From assembly GCF_004634245.1 (NCBI RefSeq), contig NZ_SJTF01000005.1:1-64000 (forward strand): a stretch of 64,000 nucleotides of DNA. Reading direction: 5' to 3'. Shown here one piece after another: positions 8,655 to 18,561 of this stretch. Origin of the DNA: Flavobacterium foetidum (lineage in GTDB: Bacteria; Bacteroidota; Bacteroidia; Flavobacteriales; Flavobacteriaceae). Numbering within the stretch: the stretch's first letter is position 1; each line of letters begins with the position of its first letter. The notes below the pieces were generated by a model. That model ran no database searches, was not told the origin of the DNA, and was given only the letters and a program-made list of their open reading frames with translations. The translations under genes were made by a program, and so were the position numbers.

Positions 8655-8676
8655 ATTGCTGTTTTTGCGCAGCAAT
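8655..8676. promoter_or_regulatory. Candidate operator: inverted repeat overlapping the -33 box
   Basis: ATTGCTG (8655-8661) and CAGCAAT (8670-8676) form a perfect 7-base inverted pair with an 8-base spacer. It overlaps the TTG of the promoter read towards the DUF1349 gene and lies 45 bases before the divergent LuxR-type gene. Dyads of about this size are typical LuxR-family binding sites, but the link is inference. Confidence 0.4.
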
Positions 8677-8686
8677 TTTACTTTTG
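8656..8686 (+). promoter_or_regulatory. Bacteroidota-type promoter for the DUF1349 lipoprotein gene
   Basis: TTG at 8656-8658 and TACTTTTG at 8679-8686 match the -33 TTG and -7 TAnnTTTG consensus with a 20-base spacer. Transcription would start near 8692, giving a leader of about 35 bases before the ATG at 8729. Confidence 0.6.
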
Positions 8687-8728
8687 GAAAATTAAAAATA
8701 TTACATTCTATCTCAAAAAAAACAATTT

Positions 8729-9478
8729 ATGAAAACATTTTTTTGCAATGCCATCATTCTTCTAGGTCTTTCTGTACTATCAAGCTGTAATAATAAAAAT
8801 GAAACCGCACAAACCATGAAGAAGGAAGAAATCTCAAAAGACTCCGCAATTGTTAATGGTCAGCCATGCGATATAAAGTTATCCAACATACATTTTACGA
8901 AAGCTGTAAATGTTGCTGATACTTTGATTAAAAAAGAAGCTGATGAGAAAATCATCTTTAAGGCTGGCGAAAAATCAGATTACTTTTCGGATCCAGACGG
9001 AAAACTATCAAATACTACAGCGCCGATGCTTTTATCTAAAGTTGACAACACCAAACCTTTTACGCTTACTGCAAAAGTAACTCCTGAATTTACTGAAAAA
9101 GGTCTCTATAACGCTGGTGTTCTATACATTTATGTGAATGACAGTTTTTACCAGAAATTCTGTTTTGAACAAGACGAAAGAGGCAATCACAGAATTGTAA
9201 CCGTTCGCACCATGGGCACCTCTGACGACAACAACCACGATGTAGTCAAAATACCTTCTGTTTACATGAAAATCTCTTCTGATACTAAAACAGTAGCCAG
9301 TTACTATTCGACCGATAAAAAGAATTGGCAGATGGTTCGTTTGTACAAAAACAATTACCCAAAAGAAATCTGGATGGGAATCAGCACACAATGTCCAGTG
9401 GATAAAGGCACACAAAGTATTTTTGAGGAAATTAATCTGGAAGAAAAAAGCGTTTCTGATTTCCGCTTAGGAATCTAA
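8729..9478 (+). CDS. DUF1349 family lipoprotein
   Basis: This 249-residue protein starts with a lipoprotein signal whose lipobox LSSC places the acylated cysteine at C20. The mature part fits the DUF1349 concanavalin-like beta-sandwich (the YesU group): SDYFSDPDG, YNAGVLYIYVNDSFYQKFCF, then YYSTDKKNWQMVRLY and EIWMGISTQCP. Members are thought to bind or trim carbohydrate, but no catalytic residue can be assigned here. A phosphodiester-like leader region (residues 22-55) is rich in lysine and glutamate and looks like a flexible linker from the membrane. It is divergent from a LuxR-type regulator and has its own promoter. Confidence 0.75.
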   Translation: MKTFFCNAIILLGLSVLSSCNNKNETAQTMKKEEISKDSAIVNGQPCDIKLSNIHFTKAVNVADTLIKKEADEKIIFKAGEKSDYFSDPDGKLSNTTAPMLLSKVDNTKPFTLTAKVTPEFTEKGLYNAGVLYIYVNDSFYQKFCFEQDERGNHRIVTVRTMGTSDDNNHDVVKIPSVYMKISSDTKTVASYYSTDKKNWQMVRLYKNNYPKEIWMGISTQCPVDKGTQSIFEEINLEEKSVSDFRLGI

Positions 9479-9631
9479 TTTGTATTCTAAAAGGCTGTTT
9501 TATATTTTTTAGGACGCTCTTTTTTAGCATTAAGATAATCATTTTTTTAAATAGATGTCTGATTTGTATTACCAAGTTTTGTATTTTTATCTATAGCAAA
9601 ATAATAGTACCTAACTTAAACAACAAACTAC

Positions 9632-9964
9632 ATGGGAAAATTTGTAATTACTACCAGAGCAAACGGTGAGTTTCAATTCAATTTAAAAGCTGGTAATGGT
9701 CAGACGATTTTAACAAGCGAAGGCTACACTACAAAAGCAGCATGCAATAATGGTATCGAATCTGTAAAGAAAAATGCTCCAGACGATGATCGTTATGATA
9801 GATTAGAGTCTAAAAGTGGAAAACCGTACTTCAATTTAAAGGCTGGAAACGGCCAGATTATAGGTTCAAGCGAAATGTACGAAAGTGTGTCGGCAAGAGA
9901 AAACGGAATCGAATCTGTCAAGAAAAATGCTCCAGAAGCAACTATAGATGACCAAACGGTATAA
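9632..9964 (+). CDS. YegP-family (DUF1508) protein with two tandem domains
   Basis: This 110-residue cytosolic protein is made of two copies of the DUF1508 unit. Each copy contains an FNLKAGNGQ(T/I)I core followed by S..GYT / S.EMYES and a NGIESVKKNAP end (about residues 10-48 and 61-99). E. coli YegP has the same two-unit layout and length (110 residues). The function of the family is not established; several members are linked to stress or stationary phase. It stands alone between the DUF1349 gene and a bidirectional terminator, so it is probably monocistronic. Confidence 0.85.
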   Translation: MGKFVITTRANGEFQFNLKAGNGQTILTSEGYTTKAACNNGIESVKKNAPDDDRYDRLESKSGKPYFNLKAGNGQIIGSSEMYESVSARENGIESVKKNAPEATIDDQTV

Positions 9965-9985
9965 AAACAATCTTATGTTTTATCA

Positions 9986-10020
9986 AAATGAGGTATTATT
10001 ATAAAAGTAATACCTCATTT
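9986..10020. terminator. Bidirectional intrinsic terminator
   Basis: AAATGAGGTATTA (9986-9998) and TAATACCTCATTT (10008-10020) form a perfect 13-base stem with a 9-base loop. A T-rich tract follows on the plus strand (TTATTTTAAC) and an A-rich tract precedes it, so it can end both the YegP-like gene and the convergent OmpA-family gene. Confidence 0.85.
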
Positions 10021-10049
10021 TATTTTAACAATCATGACGTTGCTAAATG

Positions 10050-12017
10050 TTATTTGTTATTCAAGCTTATAACAAACTCTGAACGCCTATTTAGCTGATG
10101 TTCTTGACTAGAGCACTTTATGCCATCTTTGCATTTGTTTATCAACTGTGTTTCGCCATAGCCTCTGCCCGTAATTCTGCTTGGTTTTATACCTTTATTT
10201 ACAAGATACTCAATAGTTGCTTTTGCTCTTCTTTCAGATAATTTTAAATTAAATTCTTTACTTCCTCGGCTGTCTGTGTGAGACCTGACATCGACTGTCA
10301 TTGATGGATAAAATTCTAAAACCTCAAAAACTTTATTTAGCTCGTTTTTAGAGCTTCTTTTTATCCTAGAATCAGTAAAATCGAAATAAATAGGCTCTAA
10401 ATCTAACTTGTTTGTTAAATCAGACCCATCTGTAATTATTTTATCACCTTGTGTTTGGATTTTATTTGCATCTGAATCTGTTTCGAGGTATTTGTCAATT
10501 TCAATAATCTGGTCTTTTTGCGTATTGCTAATTCTAACATTCTCAAATCCTTGCTGATATCCGATTTTATTGTAAGTTAAGAAATAATCTCCAACAGGAA
10601 CTTTTATGAGATATTCACCTGCATCGTCCGTATAATATTCATCCCTTTTTTCTCGATTTGCATCAACTAATGATATTCTAGTTTTGGGAAGCAATTGATT
10701 GTTCTTTTTGTCGTAAACTTTTCCAATCACAGTGATTTCATAAATTACTTTCAGGGGTTCCAATTCGGTAAAACTATAAATTTGATCATCATTGGTTCTG
10801 TTTGAGGTAAAAAAGCCTTTATGCGTCTTGGTATTGATGACATAACAAAAATCATCTGCTGGAGAATTAATCGGTTTGCCGACATTAAGAACTTTGTAAT
10901 CCTTATCTAACGAATTTCCAATGGCCTCAAAAATGTCTAGTCCTCCTAATCCTGAATGTCCATCAGAAGCAAAATAAAGTTCCCCAGTAGCTGAGACTGA
11001 CGGAAATGTTTCTCTACCGATAGTATTTATTGAAGCACCTAAATTTCTGGCTTCACCAAAAGTTCCGTCATCATTTATGGGAATTTCGTACAAATCTGTC
11101 TGACCAAAAGTGCCGGGTCTGTCAGATGCAAAAATTAAGCTTTTTTCGTCTGGCCGCAAAGCTGGATGTGCATTAGAAAATGAATCATCGTTAAATGGCA
11201 AATCTTCAATATTCGTCCATTTGCCATTAACCAAAGTTGCTCGATAGATTCTTAAACGATTGGTATTCGTATCATCTACACCAAATTTATTTTGAAGGAA
11301 ATTGCTGCTGGTATAATACATCTGATTACCGTTTTTTGTAACAGCGGGAGTAGATTGATGAAAAACAGCTTTAATTTTTCCCTTGACCATTTTAGCATCA
11401 GTTAAATCTCCGTCATCCGTAATCACAGCTTGATATAGCTTAAAATAAGGTTTGTTGTTCCATCTGTCTTTTAATCGTTCCGAAACATTTATATCGCGTG
11501 CAGATGTAAAAAAAGCTTGGTTATCTTTATAAAAAGTTACTCCATAATCTGGCATATCTGAATTAACACTAACCAGTTTTATAGTAAATCGATTAGATTG
11601 CTTTTCTATCTCTTTTAAATACTCTGTTCCTGCATTTATGGCTTCCTGTCCTGCTTTATCATTTAGCATCTTTATGACTTTTGAAGCTTCCTCAAACTGA
11701 CCGTTAGATTTCAGGCATTGTGCATAACGAAATAATTGCTCGTTCGTCAAAACATAATCGTCCTTTAAGTTATTTATTTGATTGTACGCCTTTAATGCAT
11801 TTTTATAATCTGCATTAAAGTAATACGAATCTCCAAGCTTTGCATATATTCCTGACGAATTAAATTTTTTCTGAATTAATTTATCAAGCAAATCATTAGA
11901 GCTCACATACGCATAGGCCTTCTGCTCATAATTCCTTTCGGCCTTATTGACCAATCTATCTTGCGCAAGGGCACTTACACTAAACCAAAAAATCCAAAAC
12001 AGAAAATGCTTATTCAT
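10050..12017 (-). CDS. OmpA-family protein with TPR and PD40 propeller (PorE/SprE-neighbour type)
   Basis: This 655-residue envelope protein has a Sec signal (residues 1-19, cut after SALAQ). TPR-like helices cover about 20-150, including a PYKNALKAYNQ-like pattern. PD40/WD40-like propeller repeats follow (about 155-410; AHPALRPDEKSLIFASDRPG, LGGLDIFEA), then a carboxypeptidase-regulatory-like beta-sandwich (about 430-500). The OmpA C-terminal peptidoglycan-binding domain is at about 535-653 (YFDFTDSRIKRSSKNEL, SHTDSRGSKEFNLKLSERRA). This architecture is the usual partner of PorP/SprF proteins in Bacteroidota. It probably ties the outer-membrane PorP/SprF-like protein encoded immediately upstream to the cell wall. 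It is the last gene of the fibre locus. Confidence 0.85.
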   Translation of the reverse strand: MNKHFLFWIFWFSVSALAQDRLVNKAERNYEQKAYAYVSSNDLLDKLIQKKFNSSGIYAKLGDSYYFNADYKNALKAYNQINNLKDDYVLTNEQLFRYAQCLKSNGQFEEASKVIKMLNDKAGQEAINAGTEYLKEIEKQSNRFTIKLVSVNSDMPDYGVTFYKDNQAFFTSARDINVSERLKDRWNNKPYFKLYQAVITDDGDLTDAKMVKGKIKAVFHQSTPAVTKNGNQMYYTSSNFLQNKFGVDDTNTNRLRIYRATLVNGKWTNIEDLPFNDDSFSNAHPALRPDEKSLIFASDRPGTFGQTDLYEIPINDDGTFGEARNLGASINTIGRETFPSVSATGELYFASDGHSGLGGLDIFEAIGNSLDKDYKVLNVGKPINSPADDFCYVINTKTHKGFFTSNRTNDDQIYSFTELEPLKVIYEITVIGKVYDKKNNQLLPKTRISLVDANREKRDEYYTDDAGEYLIKVPVGDYFLTYNKIGYQQGFENVRISNTQKDQIIEIDKYLETDSDANKIQTQGDKIITDGSDLTNKLDLEPIYFDFTDSRIKRSSKNELNKVFEVLEFYPSMTVDVRSHTDSRGSKEFNLKLSERRAKATIEYLVNKGIKPSRITGRGYGETQLINKCKDGIKCSSQEHQLNRRSEFVISLNNK

Positions 12018-12039
12018 AAATAACCTTTTTAATAATTAT

Positions 12040-12954
12040 CTAAAAGAATCTTGGATTAATCATTCGCTTGCTTGACTTATTGAAAAAATCAAATCTTAAG
12101 AAGATTTCATGTGTTCCTGAGTTATAATTCCCCAAGTTCGTAGTCTCATAATCATAAGCATAACCAATCTGGATATTATCGGTAGCCTGAAAACCTGCCA
12201 AAGCACTTATACTGGCACTCCATCTATAAGCTGCTCCTAAAGTAAATTTGCTATTTATTAGCAAATTAGCCGACAAATCTACCGCTATAGGAGCGCCCTC
12301 TACTACTTTGACTAAAACAGCAGGCTTAAACTTCAGATTTGGATTAAGATCAAATACATATCCAGCTATGCCATAAAAATGTGCATTAGAAGAATATACT
12401 GTCGAGGCCACATCGTCGTAATAATTAGTTTTAAGCAATTTTGGCACAGATACTCCCAAATACCATTTGTAGGTGTGCAGATAGAATCCTGCTCCGATAT
12501 TGGGCAAAAATTCAGATTGCTGTCCGTACAGAAATTGATCTGGATTTTCGACGTTCAATTCATTGTAATTAACTTCGTAATTGTTGAAACCAGCAGAAAT
12601 ACCAAAAGAAAACCGTAAATCATTATTGCCAATAATCGTGTAAGCATAATTTATCATTAAACCAATGTTATTTGTTGGTCCAATTTCTTCGCTTACTACA
12701 TCTAATCCGATGCCATTAGCATGATAACCAAGCGGACTTTGTATTGAAAAGTTGATTGTTTTTGGAGCGCCATCTAGTCCCACCCATTGTGTCCTGTATA
12801 GTCCCATCGCACTTACTACTTCTCTCGAACCCGTATATCCAGGATTAAAAGTCATGGTATTGTACATGTATTGCGTATATTGCGACTCTTGTTGTGCCAG
12901 AGCATCAAAACTTGCCAATAAACATATTGTCATGATGTAAAAACATTTTTCCAT
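12040..12954 (-). CDS. PorP/SprF family type IX secretion outer-membrane protein
   Basis: PorP/SprF proteins are outer-membrane beta-barrels of about 300 residues needed for export or attachment of T9SS cargo that carries the type-B C-terminal domain. This one has 304 residues with a signal peptide ending SFDALAQ. The mature start QESQYTQYMYNTMTFNPGYT, followed by a YRTQWVGLDGAP block, is the family hallmark. The C-terminus alternates beta-strands (YAYDYETTNLGNYNSGTHE, then FLRFDFF). It lies 9 bases downstream of the gene for a type-B cargo protein, the classic SprB/SprF pairing, and 22 bases upstream of the OmpA-family gene. I infer that it is dedicated to that cargo. Confidence 0.9.
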   Translation of the reverse strand: MEKCFYIMTICLLASFDALAQQESQYTQYMYNTMTFNPGYTGSREVVSAMGLYRTQWVGLDGAPKTINFSIQSPLGYHANGIGLDVVSEEIGPTNNIGLMINYAYTIIGNNDLRFSFGISAGFNNYEVNYNELNVENPDQFLYGQQSEFLPNIGAGFYLHTYKWYLGVSVPKLLKTNYYDDVASTVYSSNAHFYGIAGYVFDLNPNLKFKPAVLVKVVEGAPIAVDLSANLLINSKFTLGAAYRWSASISALAGFQATDNIQIGYAYDYETTNLGNYNSGTHEIFLRFDFFNKSSKRMINPRFF

Positions 12955-12963
12955 AAGCCAATT

Positions 12964-14211
12964 TTATTGATTGTTGATGTATAAGTAACCTGATTTTTTA
13001 ATTATATTATTGCCTTTTGTATAATTTAAAATATAGAAATAAGTTCCTGTTGGAAGTTTTTCGCCTCTGTTGATTGTTGCGCGCCCATCAGAATAGCCGT
13101 CAAACATTTTATCGCTTTCATTGTAAGATTTCGCATCGTAGACTTTTACTCCCCAGCGATTATAAATTTCGACCCTGTTGTCTGGAAATTGATTTATTCC
13201 TTTAATATGAAAAGTGTCATTTATACCGTCTCCATTTGGTGAGAGAGCGTTGTAGATTGTAACTCCATCTGTTGGAGGTTCTGGATTTTCTTTCTTGACT
13301 AGTGCAATTGTAAAAATGCCATAACCGCTTACCTGAGTGGTTACTAATTTTGTATAATCGGCTCCTGTAAGAAGATCTGTTGTGATGCCTTTTTCATTAA
13401 TCCACTTAGAGGTTGCAGCATCCCATCGCACTATTGCAAGTTGCGTAACATCACTGTCCTGAAAGAAAATCTGCGGTGTAGTATTTTTATCAAGCGTAAG
13501 ACTCAAAACTGCTTTGTCGCTTCCTTGTTGTTGGGTTAAATTCCAATATTCAGCTTCGTCTATGGTAAGAATGCTATCCTCTTTGCTGGCATAAGGGTGA
13601 ATGTTGCCGATGGTTTCAAAGAAGTATTCGGTTGTATAAATATTGTTTGGAGCATTATTTAGCTCATTTATAGATGGTCTGTAAAAAACATCATCTCCGA
13701 CAGGGAACTCAAATTTAGCAGTACCTTTTTTTTCTACCCTTCCATCAACAAAACTCAAATTACTGGTTTCTGAATGGAATGCATTTTCATTAAAAATCAT
13801 TTTACCCGCATCATTAGAACCGTCTACAATTCCGTTCCTAAATGAAGCCTGTTTATTGACAACAATAGTTGTCTTTAAGAAAAAAGGAGCGTTATTGGAG
13901 GAGTTATTGAATTCTATGTTCTGAAATTCCGAAATTGAGGTCCCTTCTATTATTTGATTGGAATTACCTATAAAAAAAGTTTTTCCGTTTGATAAGTCAG
14001 TATACGTAAACAAACCATCATTTTTAAAATCGGCGTAGAGATATAAATTCCCATTGTGTAAAACATCTCCATTAGCTTTATTATCAAAAGCAAAAAGAGT
14101 CGAAAAATCGGTATTGGGTTCAATTGTTAATACTCCTGTATTAATAGTTTGTGTAAAAACTTTCCCAAAACAAAATAGTGAAAGAACACCAAATTTTATT
14201 TGCATCTTCAT
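12964..14211 (-). CDS. T9SS cargo with type-B (gliding-motility-associated) C-terminal domain
   Basis: This 415-residue exported protein has a Sec signal (residues 1-21). The C-terminal 85 residues form a CHU_C/type-B sorting domain: YNALSPNGDGINDTFHIKGI, VEIYNRWGVKVYDAKSY, then LPTGTYFYILNYTKG and KSGYLYI. The middle carries beta-rich sequence without a domain I recognise; residues 30-150 resemble the adhesin-like FKNDGLFTYTDLSNG / FQNIEFNN repeats seen in flavobacterial surface proteins. Directly downstream lies its likely SprF-like export partner. It is the only protein in the fibre locus with a recognisable T9SS signal, so it may be the cap or anchor on which the long repeat proteins are held. 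Confidence 0.85.
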   Translation of the reverse strand: MKMQIKFGVLSLFCFGKVFTQTINTGVLTIEPNTDFSTLFAFDNKANGDVLHNGNLYLYADFKNDGLFTYTDLSNGKTFFIGNSNQIIEGTSISEFQNIEFNNSSNNAPFFLKTTIVVNKQASFRNGIVDGSNDAGKMIFNENAFHSETSNLSFVDGRVEKKGTAKFEFPVGDDVFYRPSINELNNAPNNIYTTEYFFETIGNIHPYASKEDSILTIDEAEYWNLTQQQGSDKAVLSLTLDKNTTPQIFFQDSDVTQLAIVRWDAATSKWINEKGITTDLLTGADYTKLVTTQVSGYGIFTIALVKKENPEPPTDGVTIYNALSPNGDGINDTFHIKGINQFPDNRVEIYNRWGVKVYDAKSYNESDKMFDGYSDGRATINRGEKLPTGTYFYILNYTKGNNIIKKSGYLYINNQ

Positions 14212-14490
14212 AGAATCAATTTTTTAAGTGGTATTTAAAATTATTCTTTATGAGAGATTTTCGTCTCTAATTTTTCTGAGCCAATAGGTCAGATCCGTCT
14301 CAAATGTTGCTGACAACGTTTTTTAAATTTGTTGTCCTTACCGTTTTATTCCTTTCTCGTTTTTCTAGTTACTCACATACCAAAAAGTTCCATCAAAAAC
14401 GTTTGTTACGTGCTATTAGCTATTATAAGTTCTGTTTGTGCTACTCAAAAACAAATATTAGTTCTATTCAATTTTATCACATCAAATTTT
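14212..14490. other. Gap inside the fibre locus
   Basis: The 279 bases between the 1298-residue repeat protein gene and the type-B cargo gene are AT-rich. They hold a short AGAGA / TCTCT hairpin with a following T tract (about 14250-14276) but no convincing gene. Two short plus-strand frames here have no protein-like features. Confidence 0.4.
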
Positions 14491-17400
14491 TTAATTACCA
14501 TACCAGGAAGAAATTCCGTCAGAAACTAATGTAATTTGATTCCCAACAGATATGCCTCCTGCGCCCAAAGGCACGGTAGTTAATCCCATCAAACTAGCTG
14601 TTGGCAAGGTTCCATCACAAACATCTGTTCCTGTGGTTTTAATGGTAACTCCACTACCAGCCACTAAGCTTGTTTTAATCACCAGCACACGTCCTTTGTT
14701 TAGATTTGCAGCTGGTAAAGTGATCGTATTTGTTGCGATTGTACCAGTGTTAACAATCAACAAATAATCATTGGCTTTTACCGTATAAGAACCCATAGGA
14801 ACTATAGTAACTTTTACTACTTGTGATCCTTGTACATCCAAATCGGCATTAGGAGTAGGGTTATTAATACCTACTTTCGCCCTAGTAGGCGTGTTATTGT
14901 CATCAACAATAAACATTCCTCTATCGACTTGATTACTGCGATTGGTCAAAAAACGGTAGCCACCATTAAACATTCCTGTGAATTGGTTTGCTGCTGTTGC
15001 AGAAACAGTTGTGGAACTGCCATTGTAAACATCAGCTAGAATAGTTGAGCCAACAGTTGAAGTTGGTATTGTGGCATATGCTCCAATGATGGTTCCATTT
15101 GCTGAATTAATGGTGTTGTTTTGCCCAATTGCTGCAGAATATACTCCATTATTAATAACATTCATTTGACCAGAAATGAAAGCACCAGTACTATTGTTAT
15201 CCAGTCTATTATTTTGTCCCATAGCTACACTATAACTGCTTCCATTTGTAATTGTGTTGGTATTTCCCATAGCTACAGAGTAGGAAGCATAATTAGTATT
15301 GTTAGCTCCTAGCGCTACAGAAGAATTAGCATCGGTTTTATTTCCTGATCCCATTACTACAGAGTTTTGGGCACTAGTTGGAGTATTGTAAGTATTATAA
15401 ATAAAATTATTTGCGCCAAATGCAGCTGAATTTGAAGAATTGACTTCGTTTTTATAACCAGCGGCGAATGAAACGGTTGCGGTAGAGTTAATGGTATTAT
15501 TCTGTCCAAAAGAGGCTGAATAATTAGCTAATGCTTTATTTCCAGGACCTGCTGCAAAAGAATAATTACCAGCCGCAGTAGAGCTTCCAAATGCTACTGC
15601 GCCATAATTAGTCGTATCACTTGCCCCGCTAACCCCCGCTATCGCACCATTCCCAAAAGCAAACGTATTAATATTATATGCATTGGTATTATTTCCACCT
15701 GCAAAAGAGTTTGTACCAGAAGCCACTGCACCATTACCAAAAGCAAATGAATTTGTATTTGTTGCCTGAGTGTTAGTTCCCCCTGCAAAAGAGGTAGCGC
15801 CAATAGTAGCACCAGTGTTTGGAGATCCCGTTCTTACCGAACCACGAACATCTAAATTTGTCAAAGGAACAGCAGCACTAAAATCACCAATACCTACTGT
15901 TGCATTCTGGTAAATATTTTGAGTGTTTGTTGTTGCCGGTGTTGTAGAGCTTGCAACCTGCCAGGGTTCTGAATATGGTGTTTGGGCTATTTTTTTCAAA
16001 AGACCAGTTGTTGGATCTGCAACTACAATATTATCTGTTCCAGAACCAGTTGTTAGATTACGAACAGTTGCTTGTCCGTTGACATCTAATGTTGTGGCAG
16101 GCGCATTGGTATTGATACCAATTCTGCCTGTCGTATTTCCTGCAACATCATTTACACCCGTACCAAACAAGGTGTTACCTATATTTAATTCGTTGCTGGC
16201 AGAAGTGCTAGATGGGTTAACATAAATAGGATTGGGTGCCGAGAAGCCGCAACCAATCAGGATATTGCTACTCCCGGCCATACCAGTAAGGATACCTGCA
16301 GCATTACCAACAGCCACATTGTAACTTCCTCCGTTGAGGTTTTGAAGCGCAAGGTTGCCCAACGCCGTATTATTGTTTCCTGTAGTGTTAAAATTCAAAG
16401 AGGAGGTACCTACTGCCGTGTTGTAACTACCAGTGGTATTAGTTCTAAGCGCAAGGTAACCTACAGCGGTATTTCGGCCTAAAGTATTGCCATTAGCAGC
16501 ATAGAGCGCCAAGGAGCCAACCGCCGTGTTACCAGCGAAAATATTGCTTGTTGCCGCCCTTAAAGCCCCATAACCGAAAGCAGTATTATCACTGGCAGTG
16601 CCACCAAGCGCCAAAGCTTCGTTTCCAAAAGCTGTATTGTCAGAACCTTGTTGTGCCACTGACGTAGTTTGCCAATTAGAAAGTGTTCTATATCCAAAAG
16701 CAGTATTGTACTTACCAACAGTAGAAGTACCAGTACTGATCATTCCAGCTACCGTACCATTTACCTTAAACGATAAATACTGATCATTGGTAGTGCCTAT
16801 GAAATTAGAAGCCCCGCTGGTATTTCCATTACCTGTTATTAGCCATCCTACGGAGCCAACTGCGTCTGCAACGGTTCTTTGATGTAAGACGCCGCTAGCG
16901 TCTGTTGTTACTAAATTATCATTTGTAGTAGGTGCAGTGACAGTCTGCAGGCCAGAAATAGCCAAAGTATTGGTGGCAGTAGTAGCAATTGTAGTAGGTT
17001 TTGTTAATCCTCCTCCTAATTGCACTTTCCCATTAGTGGCAGTTAAGCCATTGTCTGCTGAAACAAGTACAGGAACTGCTGGGGTTGTTTCTACACCATT
17101 TACTCTTGAAACTAAATTACCATCCGTAGCTGTAAGAGTATTGCTGTTGATGATATTAACACCAGTTCCAGTCACATCGTTTACTGTTGTTGTCAAAGTA
17201 TTTACTGATGAAGTGTTCGACACCGTTGTAGCAGGAACTAAATCTGCAGGCAAAAGGGTTCTTAAGTTTCCGTCTGTATCAGCAGTTACGATTTTATCTG
17301 TTGCTACCAAACCAGTTGGCAAAGTACGTACCCTAGCCTGTCCATTTACGTCTAATTGTGCTTGCGGATCATTGGTATTAATACCTATTTTCCCTGTATT

Positions 17401-18387
17401 TGCCCCGGCTGCATTATTTATTCCAGTACCATATAAGGCATTTCCGATGTTTAGTTCGTTACTAGCGTTATCTGCAGAAACAGTGATGTCTCCGGTTGAG
17501 CTTCCTCCTATTACAGTATTGTTTGTACCAGACCTAATACTGAGACCAGATTTTAAACCAATTAGCGTATTGTAGTTCCCTACAACATTATATCCTGCAG
17601 ATGCGCCAATGGCAGTATTGCCAGAGCCAGCAGCATTTCCGAATAGTGCCGACATCCCCATAGCCACATTATCACTTCCTGTGATGCTATTTGTCATACT
17701 ATTCATTCCTACAGCAGTATTATTTCCACCTGTGGTGTTATTCTGAAGTGCCGTAACTCCCATAGCTGTATTGTTCGCACCTGTTGAAGTAAGTATCAAT
17801 GCGCCTGCGCCAAATGCTGAGTTGTTTATTCCGCCACCTGCTACGTTAGGATTTTGCAATGAATAATGGCCGAAGGAAGTGTTTGCTCCACTAAAAACAC
17901 TGGTTAAAGCACCTGATTGCTGATTATTTATCTTAAATATAAGAGGCTGATCATCTGTAGTACCCAAGAAGTTCGTTGCAGGATCGGTTCCAGCATTACC
18001 CAATAAATGCCAGTCGTTTGGCGATAATGTACTAATAGCTATTTTTCTAACTGAAAAGTCACTTGGATCCCATGTAAGCACATCGTCAGTCAATTCTCCG
18101 TCAAAAGGTTTATCCAATTTTAATGCAGGTGTAGTGGTGCTGTTATCATTATAGATATACAAGCGGGAATTGAACGACACATTTGTTGTATCAAGCCCTA
18201 TGGCTACATTTCCGTTGGTGTTTTTATTAAATAGATTAGATTTAAACTCAAACCATTTGCTTGGATCTACATAAATAATTGTACCCTTATTATCAACCGC
18301 TCTTATGCCCTTGTTCTGAGCCAAAAGCATACAAGGGAATAAAAGAGACAACAATATTACTAAATACTTATTCATTTTTTTAATCAT
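14491..18387 (-). CDS. Giant exported YadA-head-like repeat protein
   Basis: This 1298-residue protein starts with a Sec signal (cut after MLLAQ; an alternative start is the methionine at 18375). The mature end opens with RAVDNKGTIIYV, a motif shared with the 245-residue-class neighbour. It contains many short GNNNTAVGxxAL and NSFAFGNGA repeats like the left-handed beta-roll of YadA-type trimeric adhesin heads (about residues 170-330, 590-760 and 880-1130). Between them lie NxLTTTVNxVTGT modules and NELNIGNxLFGTGxN modules. The C-terminal 90 residues (TIVPMGSYTVKANDYLLIVN, TNTITLPAANLNKGRVLVIK) form a small beta-sandwich also seen in the largest neighbour. No YadA anchor and no T9SS sorting domain is visible, so how it is anchored is unknown. 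Confidence 0.8.
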   Translation of the reverse strand: MIKKMNKYLVILLSLLFPCMLLAQNKGIRAVDNKGTIIYVDPSKWFEFKSNLFNKNTNGNVAIGLDTTNVSFNSRLYIYNDNSTTTPALKLDKPFDGELTDDVLTWDPSDFSVRKIAISTLSPNDWHLLGNAGTDPATNFLGTTDDQPLIFKINNQQSGALTSVFSGANTSFGHYSLQNPNVAGGGINNSAFGAGALILTSTGANNTAMGVTALQNNTTGGNNTAVGMNSMTNSITGSDNVAMGMSALFGNAAGSGNTAIGASAGYNVVGNYNTLIGLKSGLSIRSGTNNTVIGGSSTGDITVSADNASNELNIGNALYGTGINNAAGANTGKIGINTNDPQAQLDVNGQARVRTLPTGLVATDKIVTADTDGNLRTLLPADLVPATTVSNTSSVNTLTTTVNDVTGTGVNIINSNTLTATDGNLVSRVNGVETTPAVPVLVSADNGLTATNGKVQLGGGLTKPTTIATTATNTLAISGLQTVTAPTTNDNLVTTDASGVLHQRTVADAVGSVGWLITGNGNTSGASNFIGTTNDQYLSFKVNGTVAGMISTGTSTVGKYNTAFGYRTLSNWQTTSVAQQGSDNTAFGNEALALGGTASDNTAFGYGALRAATSNIFAGNTAVGSLALYAANGNTLGRNTAVGYLALRTNTTGSYNTAVGTSSLNFNTTGNNNTALGNLALQNLNGGSYNVAVGNAAGILTGMAGSSNILIGCGFSAPNPIYVNPSSTSASNELNIGNTLFGTGVNDVAGNTTGRIGINTNAPATTLDVNGQATVRNLTTGSGTDNIVVADPTTGLLKKIAQTPYSEPWQVASSTTPATTNTQNIYQNATVGIGDFSAAVPLTNLDVRGSVRTGSPNTGATIGATSFAGGTNTQATNTNSFAFGNGAVASGTNSFAGGNNTNAYNINTFAFGNGAIAGVSGASDTTNYGAVAFGSSTAAGNYSFAAGPGNKALANYSASFGQNNTINSTATVSFAAGYKNEVNSSNSAAFGANNFIYNTYNTPTSAQNSVVMGSGNKTDANSSVALGANNTNYASYSVAMGNTNTITNGSSYSVAMGQNNRLDNNSTGAFISGQMNVINNGVYSAAIGQNNTINSANGTIIGAYATIPTSTVGSTILADVYNGSSTTVSATAANQFTGMFNGGYRFLTNRSNQVDRGMFIVDDNNTPTRAKVGINNPTPNADLDVQGSQVVKVTIVPMGSYTVKANDYLLIVNTGTIATNTITLPAANLNKGRVLVIKTSLVAGSGVTIKTTGTDVCDGTLPTASLMGLTTVPLGAGGISVGNQITLVSDGISSWYGN

Positions 18388-18561
18388 TTAATTGGAGTAT
18401 TATTTTTTAGACCACCCCTATTTCTATTTACACTAACAACACTGAAAACACCCGATGATATTCTATCGAAAAAAAGCTAGACGCATTCAAAAAAAATCAT
18501 TTATAAGGCAAACTGAACAGTTAACGTTATAATTGGAAATCAATTTAGTATTACTTTTTAT

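Noticed and set aside
16937..17575. A 212-residue plus-strand frame inside the 1298-residue protein gene
   Set aside because: It is the antisense shadow of the NGLTATNGK / PTTIATT modules; similar shadows appear opposite the same modules in the other fibre genes.
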